DNA from: Ruminococcus sp. UBA3855
Lineage (GTDB): Bacteria > Bacillota > Clostridia > Oscillospirales > Ruminococcaceae
Direction: 5' to 3'
Length of the DNA stretch: 32,851 bases
Assembly: GCA_002392545.1 (NCBI GenBank)
Contig: DGHF01000232.1
Span: 1 to 32,851 of the forward strand
A program made the translations under genes and the position numbers. Shown in pieces: positions 22,111-30,033 of this stretch (positions within the stretch are counted from its first letter, which is position 1; every line of letters starts with the position of its first letter). The notes below the pieces were generated by a model. It was given only the letters and a program-made list of their open reading frames with translations. It did not search any database and had not been told where the DNA came from.

Positions 22111-23955
22111 ATGGCATTAGAAGGCGCACTGACAACCAATCAGAAGGTACTTGATTGGGTTCAGGAATGTGTAAATCTGTGCAAGCCTGACAAGGTAGTA
22201 TGGATTGACGGTTCTCAGGAACAGCTTGATGAACTGATTAAGGAAGTAACATCTCTTCCGGACGGAGACCCCAACAAGATGTGGCATCTCAATGAAGAAA
22301 AGCTCCCTGGTTGTTTGTATCACAGAACCGCAGTAAATGACGTTGCTCGTGTAGAGGACAGAACTTTCATCTGCACCAGAACAAAGCAGGATGCAGGCCC
22401 GACTAACAACTGGATGGACCCCAAGGAAATGTATGCAAAGCTCACCCCCATGTTTGATGGTTCTATGAAGGGTCAGACAATGTATGTTATCCCTTACAGC
22501 ATGGGCCCTGTGACTTCTCCCATCTCTAAGGTTGGTGTAGAGCTGACTGACTCCATTTATGTTGTTCTGAATATGAACATCATGACCAGAATGGGCAAGG
22601 CTGCATTTGACAAGCTGGGTGATTCCAATGACTTTGTAAGAGGTCTGCACTCCAAGGCTGATGTTGACCCCGAAAAGCGTTACATTGTACAGTTCCCTGA
22701 GGACAATACAATCTGGTCTATCAATTCCGCATACGGCGGTAACGTTATTCTGTCCAAGAAGTGCTTTGCTCTGCGTATTGCATCTTTCCAAGGCAAGAAT
22801 GAAGGCTGGATGGCTGAACATATGCTCATTCTGGGCATTGAAAAGCCCGACGGCACAACTACTTATATCACAGCTGCTTTCCCGTCTGCTTGTGGCAAGA
22901 CCAACCTTGCAATGCTCATTCCTCCGGAAGGCTACCGCAAGAACGGTTACAAGGTATTCACTGTCGGCGACGATATCGCATGGCTGAAACCCGGTAAGGA
23001 CGGCAGGCTGTACGCTATCAACCCCGAAAATGGTTTCTTCGGTGTTGCTCCCGGAACAAATGAGAAGTCTAACTATAATGCTTTGGCTGCTACCAAGAAG
23101 AACGCTATCTTCACCAATGTTGCACTGGATAACAGCGATAATACAGTTTGGTGGGAAAAGCTCACCAAAGAACCGCCTGTTGATGCTACTGAATGGACTG
23201 GTCACAAGGTAAACGGCGTTGAATATACTCAGGAAATTGACGAGAAGACCGGCAAGAAGAAGACTCTGGCGCATCCGAACTCCAGATTTACTGCTCCGGC
23301 TGAAAACTGCCCGTGCCTGTCTCCGGAATTCAACAATCCTGACGGTGTTCCGATTTCTGCTATGATTTTCGGCGGTCGTCGTGCTTCTACTACTCCGCTG
23401 GTATATCAGAGCTTTGACTGGACACACGGCACTTATATGGGTTCTGCTGTTTCCTCTGAAACAACAGCTGCTGCAACTGGTGCTGTCGGTGTTCTCCGTC
23501 ATGACCCCATGGCTATGAAGCCCTTCATCGGCTACAATGTCGGCGACTATTGGGCACACTGGCTCGAAATGGGCGAAACTCTGGGCGATAAAGCTCCGAA
23601 GATTTTCAATGTCAACTGGTTCAAGCAGGACGAAAACGGCGAATTCATCTGGCCCGGATTCGGCGACAATATGAGAGTCCTCGACTGGATTATCAAACGT
23701 TGTGAGGGTACTGTTGATGCTGTTGAAACTCCTATCGGCTTCCTCCCGAAGGCTGAAGACATCAACGTTGAAGGCATTGAGGATGAAGTAACTCCTGAAA
23801 TCATGGGCAAGCTCCTTGATGTTGACAATGACCTCTGGAAAAAGGAAATCGCTGGTATGCGTGCATACTATGATGAACTTGCTGAGGGCGGTGCAAGAGT
23901 TCCGCAGGCTCTGCGTGATACTCTCGACAAGATTGAAGCTCGTCTGAACGCTTAA
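22111..23955 (+). CDS. pckA: Phosphoenolpyruvate carboxykinase, GTP-type
   Basis: 614 residues, normal for the GTP-dependent family. Interconverts oxaloacetate plus GTP and PEP plus CO2 plus GDP; in fermenting ruminococci it commonly fixes CO2 from PEP toward succinate. Seen: 'WHLNEEKLPGCLYHRTAVNDVARVEDRTFICT', 'GPTNNWMDP', the P-loop 'FPSACGKTNLAML', 'FTVGDDIAWLK', 'NPENGFFGVAPGTNEKSN' and 'ISAMIFGGRRASTTPLVYQ', then 'NVGDYWAHWLEMGE'. The ribosome site AAGGAGG precedes the ATG. Codons are strongly biased, and the promoter is near consensus, both fitting high expression. The antisense strand stays open over the whole gene, a by-product of this bias. Confidence 0.97.
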   Translation: MALEGALTTNQKVLDWVQECVNLCKPDKVVWIDGSQEQLDELIKEVTSLPDGDPNKMWHLNEEKLPGCLYHRTAVNDVARVEDRTFICTRTKQDAGPTNNWMDPKEMYAKLTPMFDGSMKGQTMYVIPYSMGPVTSPISKVGVELTDSIYVVLNMNIMTRMGKAAFDKLGDSNDFVRGLHSKADVDPEKRYIVQFPEDNTIWSINSAYGGNVILSKKCFALRIASFQGKNEGWMAEHMLILGIEKPDGTTTYITAAFPSACGKTNLAMLIPPEGYRKNGYKVFTVGDDIAWLKPGKDGRLYAINPENGFFGVAPGTNEKSNYNALAATKKNAIFTNVALDNSDNTVWWEKLTKEPPVDATEWTGHKVNGVEYTQEIDEKTGKKKTLAHPNSRFTAPAENCPCLSPEFNNPDGVPISAMIFGGRRASTTPLVYQSFDWTHGTYMGSAVSSETTAAATGAVGVLRHDPMAMKPFIGYNVGDYWAHWLEMGETLGDKAPKIFNVNWFKQDENGEFIWPGFGDNMRVLDWIIKRCEGTVDAVETPIGFLPKAEDINVEGIEDEVTPEIMGKLLDVDNDLWKKEIAGMRAYYDELAEGGARVPQALRDTLDKIEARLNA

Positions 23956-23971
23956 TTGCATCTGATTCCTG

Positions 23972-24001
23972 AACCGCCTCCATTTTGGGGGCGGTTTTTT
24001 T
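23972..24001 (+). terminator. Intrinsic terminator of pckA
   Basis: AACCGCC (23972-23978) plus TCC pairs with GGGGGCGGTT (ending 23996), followed by a T run. Confidence 0.92.
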
Positions 24002-24063
24002 GTGGAAAATGTATGAATGTAATGTCACACATTGTACATATTTCACAAAAGTGCTGTAACCTC

Positions 24064-24092
24064 TTGCAGTTTTTGTGTATTTGTGGTATAAT
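24064..24092 (+). promoter_or_regulatory. Extended -10 promoter of the zinc-ribbon gene
   Basis: TTGCAG (24064-24069), 17-base spacer, TATAAT (24087-24092) preceded by TGG. Confidence 0.85.
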
Positions 24093-24154
24093 GTATATGA
24101 AGAATTCCGGTAACAGAGTGTGAAAGTCTGTACCGTTAGCAAAGGAGTAAAAAT

Positions 24155-25243
24155 ATGGCAGCAAAAGTTTGTTATAATTGCGGTAGAAAACTGCACGGCG
24201 ACAGCCCCAACTGCACTAACTGCGGTGCGCATCAGTGGAGAAAAGGCACGGAGAAAATGACGGTTGACCAGCTCAAGGATGCAGCAGATGAAGAATTCCG
24301 TCAGGCAAAAATCGGCAAGGGCGAAGCTCGTGACATTGCTATGGAGAAATCAATGTTCCTCTATTCGCTCATCGGTGAAAAGATTAACTACATGATTCCG
24401 AAACTGGAATCCGTTGAGCCGATGGAGCGTTGCATCCGTATTCTGGAATATATCATTCTTCAGGAACGTCGTGCTGAATACCATGCAGACGAAAGAAGAC
24501 AGGCTCGCTATCGTGACATGATGGAACGTCTGGGCAATATGAGAGACAATCTCGTTTATGAACAGCTCGAAAAGAACCGCCAGAAGTCAGAAGAAACCAA
24601 GGCAGCTGAACCAGAAAAGACAGAGCCTGCTACACCTGCTGAAACTGCATCTTCTACAGAAAAGACAGCTGATACCAAGGCTGCTGAAACCGCTGAATCT
24701 GTTGCAAATGCTTCCGGCATTTCTCCCAAAAAGCAGGAAACTCCTGCTCCGGCAATTCCTACCAAGCTGGATGAACTCGTGGATTATGCAATTTTCACTG
24801 TTTCTGAAATGGATGAAAATGGCAGCTGGACTTTCCTCGGCAAGCCCAGAAGCAAGAACTACATGATTTCTATGTTTAGCTTCCTGCGTGACATCAAGGA
24901 CCAGCTTCCCACCCTCGAACAGAAAGAACGTGACGTGCTCCTGCATGTGATGTTCCAAGTCGCTGACAGCTACGAGAAGGGTACTTATCCTTTCCCGCAA
25001 GACCCTGCAAGAGCTATTGACTGGCACACAGAAGCTTCTGAAAGAGGTCTCATCCTCAGTCAGCTGGCAGTTGGGGACATCTACCTGAAAGGCAGCGGCG
25101 GTCTCCGTCCTCAGCCGGAAAAGGCTCTCACATGGTATGAAAAGGCTCTCGATGCCAATAAGGCAACCGGTGACCCCTCTCCCAAGGTCACAGAGTACGC
25201 AGAGGCTGCTATTGAACATATCAAGTATCAGATGCGCAAGTAA
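24155..25243 (+). CDS. Zinc-ribbon protein with Sel1/TPR-like C-terminus
   Basis: 362 residues, no signal peptide. N-terminal zinc ribbon 'VCYNCGRKLHGDSPNCTNCG' (two CxxC pairs). Residues about 35-140 are helical. Residues about 145-200 are a low-complexity Ala/Glu/Thr/Pro linker. The C-terminal part has Sel1/TPR-like repeats: 'GTYPFPQDPARAIDWHTEASERG', 'LAVGDIYLKGSGGLRPQPEKALTWYEKALD'. Likely a cytoplasmic scaffold or adaptor; no enzymatic motif is seen and the function is unknown. Own promoter and terminator. Ribosome site AAAGGAG before the ATG. Confidence 0.8.
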   Translation: MAAKVCYNCGRKLHGDSPNCTNCGAHQWRKGTEKMTVDQLKDAADEEFRQAKIGKGEARDIAMEKSMFLYSLIGEKINYMIPKLESVEPMERCIRILEYIILQERRAEYHADERRQARYRDMMERLGNMRDNLVYEQLEKNRQKSEETKAAEPEKTEPATPAETASSTEKTADTKAAETAESVANASGISPKKQETPAPAIPTKLDELVDYAIFTVSEMDENGSWTFLGKPRSKNYMISMFSFLRDIKDQLPTLEQKERDVLLHVMFQVADSYEKGTYPFPQDPARAIDWHTEASERGLILSQLAVGDIYLKGSGGLRPQPEKALTWYEKALDANKATGDPSPKVTEYAEAAIEHIKYQMRK

Positions 25244-25262
25244 TCCCTGTACATATGTTATC

Positions 25263-25291
25263 AAGTACCCCGAAATTTCGGGGTACTTTTT
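25263..25291 (+). terminator. Intrinsic terminator of the zinc-ribbon gene
   Basis: A perfect palindromic stem AAGTACCCCGAAA/TTTCGGGGTACTT (25263-25288) with a T run. The loop is minimal. It touches the 3' end of the convergent gene. Confidence 0.88.
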
Positions 25292-25581
25292 CATTTCGGC
25301 TTCTGCATAGAGAAAATTGCCGCCGCCTGTGGGAGCTGTTCGGGTCTGACACTGTGATTGAGCAGATACCTTGTGAATGCATCCGCAGCGTAATAGTCCT
25401 TTGTGAAGTCGCTCAGAACTGCCGTTGTCGTGCCGTCAATTTCAAGGGTGTATATCAGCGGTGAGCCGTGACCTTTCAGGCGGTAGGTATAGCCGGACAT
25501 ATTGTGCAGTTCCAGAAAGATGGTGTATTCCGGTTTTGACGGTCTGCGGAATTTCGGAAATAATGAAAACAGTGAAAACAT
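25291..25581 (-). CDS. Small protein, possible DUF6514-like
   Basis: 96 residues from the ATG at 25581; a TTG 7 codons earlier overlaps the AAGGAG ribosome site, so it is less likely. The N-terminus is basic, and the core has 'YRLKGHGSPLIYTLEIDG' and then 'DAFTRYLLNHSVRPEQLPQAAAIF', a pattern like the small DUF6514 clostridial proteins (a helix followed by an 'xxPxxL' segment). No function is known. It is one gene between two terminators, transcribed from an extended -10 promoter near 25614. Confidence 0.55.
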   Translation of the reverse strand: MFSLFSLFPKFRRPSKPEYTIFLELHNMSGYTYRLKGHGSPLIYTLEIDGTTTAVLSDFTKDYYAADAFTRYLLNHSVRPEQLPQAAAIFSMQKPK

Positions 25582-25613
25582 TTGCTTGTTGCTCCTTTCC
25601 AAATGCTGTCATT

Positions 25614-25619
25614 ATTATA
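25614..25619 (-). promoter_or_regulatory. Likely extended -10 promoter of the small gene
   Basis: Minus-strand TATAAT with TGT before it; no clear -35 box. About 30 bases upstream of the small gene's ATG. Confidence 0.4.
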
Positions 25620-25653
25620 ACATGAATCTCATGCGGAATCTGTCAGAAGCAAG

Positions 25654-25685
25654 GAAAAAAGCCTGTCATATCAACAGGCTTTTTC
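25654..25685. terminator. Bidirectional terminator after spoVAE
   Basis: An 11-bp inverted repeat (AAAAAGCCTGT and ACAGGCTTTTT, 25656-25666 with 25674-25684) with a T run in both directions. It ends the gerABC-spoVAE operon. Confidence 0.9.
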
Positions 25686-25697
25686 AGGTTTCCGGTA

Positions 25698-26054
25698 TTA
25701 TTCTTTGATACGGTTCTTGAAAAAGAGCGAGGCAATCAGTCCGGCAATCAGGGCGGTGGTAATTCCGGCGGATGAGGCTGTCATTCCTCCCGACAATACC
25801 CCAAGCAAGCCCTTTTCCTGCACCGCTTCCCGAACGCCTTTCGCAAGCAGATGCCCGAACCCTGTCAGGGGGACGGATGCGCCAGCTCCTGCAAATTTTA
25901 CCAGCGGTTCATATAATCCGATTGCTGACAGGATGACCCCACTCACGACAAAGGCGGTCAAAATTCGGGCAGGGGTTAATTTCGTCTTGTCAATTAAAAT
26001 CTGACCTATGGCACAGATAATCCCCCCGACAATAAACGCTTTCAACAGATTCAT
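25698..26054 (-). CDS. spoVAE: SpoVAE-type spore protein
   Basis: 118 residues, hydrophobic, about four helices. Matches the short SpoVAEb family in length and in 'AFIVGGIICAIGQILIDKTKLTPARILTAFVVSGVILSAIGLYEPLVKFAGAGASVPLTGFGHLLAKG'. SpoVA proteins form the channel that moves calcium dipicolinate across the spore inner membrane. The usual spoVAC and spoVAD partners are not next to it. The ATG overlaps the gerC stop (ATGA), so it is the last gene of a germinant-receptor operon. Ribosome site AAAGGAG in the gerC end. Confidence 0.92.
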   Translation of the reverse strand: MNLLKAFIVGGIICAIGQILIDKTKLTPARILTAFVVSGVILSAIGLYEPLVKFAGAGASVPLTGFGHLLAKGVREAVQEKGLLGVLSGGMTASSAGITTALIAGLIASLFFKNRIKE

Positions 26055-26932
26055 TGCAATAGCTCCTTTCCTGTGATGGTGTGGACTTCTGCCGAAATTT
26101 CCGGCACGGTTTCAAGGTGATATTTCTGCATGACCTCTTGTATATTGATAACATCCGCATTCACGGAGCGCATTTCCTGAATTGCTTTTTCACAATCTGA
26201 AAGAATCATATCCCGCACTTCCGGCACGTCATCAGAAATTTTCATCGTCAGACTGTAACAAAGCATCCCATTTTTATAGTTCTTTTTCAGGCGGAGGACT
26301 TTCACCGAAATTTCTTTCCCATGAAAACAAATGTCTTTTTTTCCAGACTCCCTGAGCCAATACATCCCCCTGATGGCTTCTTCTGAAAGCCGGAGGGCGT
26401 TTCCGTCTTTGTGCATGAGCACCAGTGCAGGGAGATTTCCAGCTGGTACAGGCATGAGGGCGGTTTCTCCCATTCCCATCCATTCATTCAGGACGGTTGA
26501 TAAATCAGTCAGGGGAAGAATGCCGTTTTCCTCTGCCATGCGGATGGTATGCACCATCTGGGTACAATCATAATTCTGCAAGAAATCTTCCGGATTTGTA
26601 AAAATCACTTTGCAGTCGGGGGGAATCCATTGCTGATAAAATAATTCCTGCATGTGTTCCACAGTGTGGCTTCTGTCAATACAAAGTAATTCTGTGTGAC
26701 CTGTGAAAATTTCTCCGCCCATCATGCTTTCTTGTCGGCGGACGGCATCAGAGAAATTTTCAGCGTGGACGGTGTGGGAATTCGTATCTTCAAACCGCTG
26801 AAATGTCAGGGTGAAGCCGTTTCCGCTTGATATGCCCAGCCCCTGCGTATAAACCCGATTGTCAAGCGAATCATTGCTACATCCTGTTAATGCTACCATG
26901 AAAAATAATATTATCATTGCATATCGTTTCAT
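26051..26932 (-). CDS. gerC: Ger(x)C-type spore germination lipoprotein
   Basis: 293 residues from the ATG at 26932, which overlaps the gerB stop as ATGA; a longer frame to 27010 is inside gerB. Signal peptide with a lipobox LTGC ('IILFFMVALTGCSND') places it on the outer face of the spore inner membrane. Family signs: 'DNRVYTQGLGISSGNGFTLTFQRF' and, further on, 'GHTELLCIDRS'. Many members have 350-400 residues, so this is short, probably in the C-terminal domain. C subunit of a germinant receptor with the adjacent A and B proteins. Confidence 0.9.
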   Translation of the reverse strand: MKRYAMIILFFMVALTGCSNDSLDNRVYTQGLGISSGNGFTLTFQRFEDTNSHTVHAENFSDAVRRQESMMGGEIFTGHTELLCIDRSHTVEHMQELFYQQWIPPDCKVIFTNPEDFLQNYDCTQMVHTIRMAEENGILPLTDLSTVLNEWMGMGETALMPVPAGNLPALVLMHKDGNALRLSEEAIRGMYWLRESGKKDICFHGKEISVKVLRLKKNYKNGMLCYSLTMKISDDVPEVRDMILSDCEKAIQEMRSVNADVINIQEVMQKYHLETVPEISAEVHTITGKELLQ

Positions 26933-27903
26933 GATGTCACCGCCTTCCGTTTGGTCTGTGCAAGTCTGATTCCCATTGGCACGGCACACACAAGGAGCGG
27001 TATCATGCAATGTTCCGATATTTGCAGTATCCGTTCAGGAAGTAACCATGCCAGTAATAACATTACCATCAGGGAGATGGGGGCTGTTCCTCTGAGCTTC
27101 GGAAATGCCGATTCTAATAAATGCGCCGTCAAACTGGTTTGCAAGGTGATGTGTAAAATGGTCAGCATCACAAACACTAATATATAAAATGCATCCGCTC
27201 TTTGTCCTCGCAAAGGCTGTGACAATGCCGTCAATGTGAAAAATGGATAGGCTTCATTCTGTGTCAGCCGTCCCCCGACTGTCAGACATAAAAATATTAC
27301 CAGACTGTACAAGAAAAATTTCACTGCTAAATATTGCAGGATGGATTTTTTCAGATTGCCTTTGTGACCTAATACCACCGCTGTCGCCAGTTCTCCGGTC
27401 ATGCAGGAAGTAAAGCCTTCCTGAAATCCGGCACTTTCAGGGATGAATGTGTCTAAGTCAATGCGTTTCCATGCGCCGATTATCAAAATCAATGCCGAAC
27501 AGGTCATGACTGCCAGAATGATGGGTGCACTCCTCGCAGTGGCTTTGATTCCGTTCGTACTCGTGAATAAGCACGTTACAAATATCAATATCAGCCCTTT
27601 CAGGTGTCCGGAGACATTCAGGAGCTGTGTCGGGGCGGAGCTGTTCAATGTTTTCAGCGTTCCTGCTCCCCATAACAGAAAAAATAAAATATATATCACG
27701 CTCAGCCATTTCCGGCGGTATACTGTTTCTGTGCTCCGTTCCGGAAGTATCAACAGCGGAACACTTAACACCCCTACCAGCATACACGCCGTCAATGCCC
27801 CCAATATCTGACCGCTTCCGTATATTCCCGAAATGCATATGATATTGAATGCTGACGACAGCACCAGCAATGCAAATAACTGACGGCTGTTAATCCTGCT
27901 CAT
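26929..27903 (-). CDS. gerB: GerAB-type germination permease
   Basis: 324 residues with about 10 transmembrane helices, APC-superfamily type; the usual length is about 360. Family signs: 'INSRQLFALLVLSSAFNIICISGIYGSGQ' and 'AFYILVFVMLTILHITLQTSLTAHLLES'. B subunit of a nutrient germinant receptor that binds or passes the germinant. ATG 27903 lies inside the 3' end of gerA (14-base overlap), with GGAGG upstream. The germinant cannot be read from the sequence. Confidence 0.92.
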   Translation of the reverse strand: MSRINSRQLFALLVLSSAFNIICISGIYGSGQILGALTACMLVGVLSVPLLILPERSTETVYRRKWLSVIYILFFLLWGAGTLKTLNSSAPTQLLNVSGHLKGLILIFVTCLFTSTNGIKATARSAPIILAVMTCSALILIIGAWKRIDLDTFIPESAGFQEGFTSCMTGELATAVVLGHKGNLKKSILQYLAVKFFLYSLVIFLCLTVGGRLTQNEAYPFFTLTALSQPLRGQRADAFYILVFVMLTILHITLQTSLTAHLLESAFPKLRGTAPISLMVMLLLAWLLPERILQISEHCMIPLLVCAVPMGIRLAQTKRKAVTS

Positions 27904-29341
27904 GGTATTCCTCCACTGTGAAATTTCCGCTCTGCATCTGCCGGAAGTTTACCCTCGTGATAACGTCCCTCATGCCTTTCCGGTAAAACGGCGATACTGG
28001 CGCAGTCACCGGAAAGCCATAATCCTCCGCTGAACATAGTTTCAATAACACTATCATTCCTAATAATCCGATTCCGAACAGCCCCCAGAATCCCCCTGCC
28101 AATATGAATGCAATTCTTAATATGGTGATGATGGAATTCAAGTCCGGAATGATGAATCCTGCTGTGACAGAGATTGCCGCCATTGTCAACATTGGTGTGC
28201 TTACCAGTCCGGAAGCAACTGCTGCATCTCCAATGATTAAACCGCCTATCAAGCCGACTGCCCCCCCGACTACTTTCGGCAACCTCAGACCTGCTTCACG
28301 GATAACCTCATACATCAATAGCACTCCAATTGCTTCCATCGGCAATGATAACGGCTCATCTGCTTCCGCATGAGACAACAATAATAATAACGTCTGGTTC
28401 AGCATTTCCGGATGATGCACACTCACTGCCACATATAATGCCGGTAAAATCAATGCTAATACAAACGCCCCATATTTTACCCAACGCAGAAAACACGCAT
28501 ACCACGGCTTGAAATTGTAATCATCCAGTGTCTGGAAACTTTCCACAAATAATTTCGGCACGACTAATGCAAAAGGGTTGCCGTCAATCAAAATGGCAAC
28601 TCGCCCCTCTAATAGTTTCGAGGCTAGTACATCCGGTCTTTCCGTGGTGCTGACGGTATCGAAAAAATTGTGCTCCTGCTCCAGAAAGGGCTGAATATAT
28701 CCGGCACTTAACACGGTTTCCAATTGTGCTGATTCTAACGAATTCCGGATGTCCTGCAATAATTCCGGCGGTACTCTGTCCGTAAGCCAACATAAACATA
28801 TATCCGTCTTGCTCAATGAACCCATTGACGACAATTCAAATTTTAACAAGGGCGTTTTCATCCGCCGGCGCAACATGGACATATTTGTCCGGATGGCTTC
28901 TGTAAATCCCTCATGTGACCCCAATATATTGGCTTCTCCGGATGGTTCATTGATACTGCGCTTTTCATAGCCCTGCACCCCAAAGGCAAGGGCTTTTATT
29001 TCTCCCTCTGCCAATAAGACCGCAAAGCCGGAATGCAATAATCTGAATAAATCATCATAATTCCAGACTGTCGGTCTGTCCATCGATAACAGCATTTCAT
29101 TTTGAATGTGTGTGAATAATGCCTGACTGTTTGGCTGTGGTGGAATGGACATTAAAGGCTGTAACACCAATTCCGTCAGAATTGTTGTTGAGAGCATTCC
29201 CTCACATCCAATCAGGGCACATGAAATCCCTCCAATCATGACGGGATTTATCAGTAAATCTGCGCTGTATTCCGCTAAATATTTCAGGTTTGCAATCTGG
29301 TCTTGCAATTCCGGCGGAATGGGTTTATTCTGGTATGGCAT
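27890..29341 (-). CDS. gerA: GerA-type germination receptor subunit
   Basis: 483 residues, full length. N-terminal soluble domains ('NPVMIGGISCALIGCEGMLSTTIL', 'FELSSMGSLSKTDICLCWLTDRVPPELL', 'GRVAILIDGNPFALVVPKLF', a family hallmark), then about five transmembrane helices ('FVLALILPALYVAVSVHHPEM', 'GLRLPKVVGGAVGLIGGLIIGDAAV'), and a C-terminal tail. First gene of gerA-gerB-gerC-spoVAE. The ribosome site GAGGTGAT precedes the ATG. The operon should be active in the forespore; a confident sigma-G promoter was not found in the 97-base gap to the next, divergent gene. Confidence 0.95.
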   Translation of the reverse strand: MPYQNKPIPPELQDQIANLKYLAEYSADLLINPVMIGGISCALIGCEGMLSTTILTELVLQPLMSIPPQPNSQALFTHIQNEMLLSMDRPTVWNYDDLFRLLHSGFAVLLAEGEIKALAFGVQGYEKRSINEPSGEANILGSHEGFTEAIRTNMSMLRRRMKTPLLKFELSSMGSLSKTDICLCWLTDRVPPELLQDIRNSLESAQLETVLSAGYIQPFLEQEHNFFDTVSTTERPDVLASKLLEGRVAILIDGNPFALVVPKLFVESFQTLDDYNFKPWYACFLRWVKYGAFVLALILPALYVAVSVHHPEMLNQTLLLLLSHAEADEPLSLPMEAIGVLLMYEVIREAGLRLPKVVGGAVGLIGGLIIGDAAVASGLVSTPMLTMAAISVTAGFIIPDLNSIITILRIAFILAGGFWGLFGIGLLGMIVLLKLCSAEDYGFPVTAPVSPFYRKGMRDVITRVNFRQMQSGNFTVEEYHEQD

Positions 29342-29389
29342 GAAAAATCACCTCATGAAAATAGTACCCCTTTTCATGGAAATTATACA

Positions 29390-29418
29390 TTGACATTCCT
29401 GTGAAAATATGCTATCAT
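29390..29418 (+). promoter_or_regulatory. Sigma-A promoter of the small membrane gene
   Basis: TTGACA (29390-29395), 17-base spacer, TATCAT (29413-29418). Transcription should begin near 29425, so the leader is only about 12 bases and starts at the ribosome site GGAGGTG. Confidence 0.85.
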
Positions 29419-29437
29419 ATTCGTAGGAGGTGGGAAC

Positions 29438-29944
29438 ATGAAAGAGAAATATTCCTACAAAAGTGAATGGATTTATCTGGTAGGTTTTGGCTGGATGGCA
29501 AGTGCATTTTTTATGATGTTGTTAGGTTTTGGGTTGAGTGATGCTGAATCAGCAATAGCAATATTTGTTATCTGGGGGCTGTGGTTTATTTCAATGATTG
29601 TCTCTGTGTTTTTGCTGGAGTGTATGCCGGCATCCTTTGAAGCAGACGAAAAAGCAGTGACATTCAAGTTATTATTCCGGACAATTACCATTCCATACAG
29701 CGATATTGAAAAAATGGAAATCAACAGAATATACACAAAAGTGATAATTCGTGGGGATGTTCCCCATTATGAGGAATATTTCAATATCTGGTGCAAAAAT
29801 CAAGCCTATGAGTTTCACAAGGCTATGGATATTGATATGGATACTGTGGCGGAACATCCCGAACAGTTGCAAGAGGAATTTGAAAAAGGAACGTTCTCAC
29901 AACTGCAAAATTATATTCAATCCTATTTATTAGATAGTTTGTAA
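29438..29944 (+). CDS. Two-helix membrane protein with PH-like tail
   Basis: 168 residues. Two transmembrane helices (about residues 13-33 and 41-63), then a beta-rich cytoplasmic part with 'SFEADEKAVTFKLLFRTITIPYSDIEKMEINR', a pattern seen in small bacterial PH-like (bPH2/YcxB-type) membrane proteins, and an acidic C-terminal helix. The function is unknown. Divergent from gerA; own promoter. Confidence 0.7.
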   Translation: MKEKYSYKSEWIYLVGFGWMASAFFMMLLGFGLSDAESAIAIFVIWGLWFISMIVSVFLLECMPASFEADEKAVTFKLLFRTITIPYSDIEKMEINRIYTKVIIRGDVPHYEEYFNIWCKNQAYEFHKAMDIDMDTVAEHPEQLQEEFEKGTFSQLQNYIQSYLLDSL

Positions 29945-29960
29945 ATTTTTCCTTTGCGGG

Positions 29961-29989
29961 TTGCTTTTTTTTGAATTATGTGTTATACT
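29961..29989 (+). promoter_or_regulatory. Extended -10 promoter of fhs
   Basis: TTGCTT (29961-29966), 17-base spacer, TATACT (29984-29989) with TGT before it. About 45 bases upstream of the fhs start. Confidence 0.75.
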
Positions 29990-30033
29990 GGTATTGTAGG
30001 TAAAAAAAGATTTTGTCAAGGAGGATAAAATTT

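Noticed and set aside
22117..23961. Open frame of 614 codons antisense to pckA
   Set aside because: It mirrors the PEPCK gene, has no ribosome site and no family match. Biased codon use in pckA avoids stops on the other strand.
29342..29437. Sigma-G promoter for gerA
   Set aside because: GTATA and TACTAT-like elements exist, but with spacing of about 15 bases rather than the usual 17-18. Not reported as a feature. The same holds for spoVAD.
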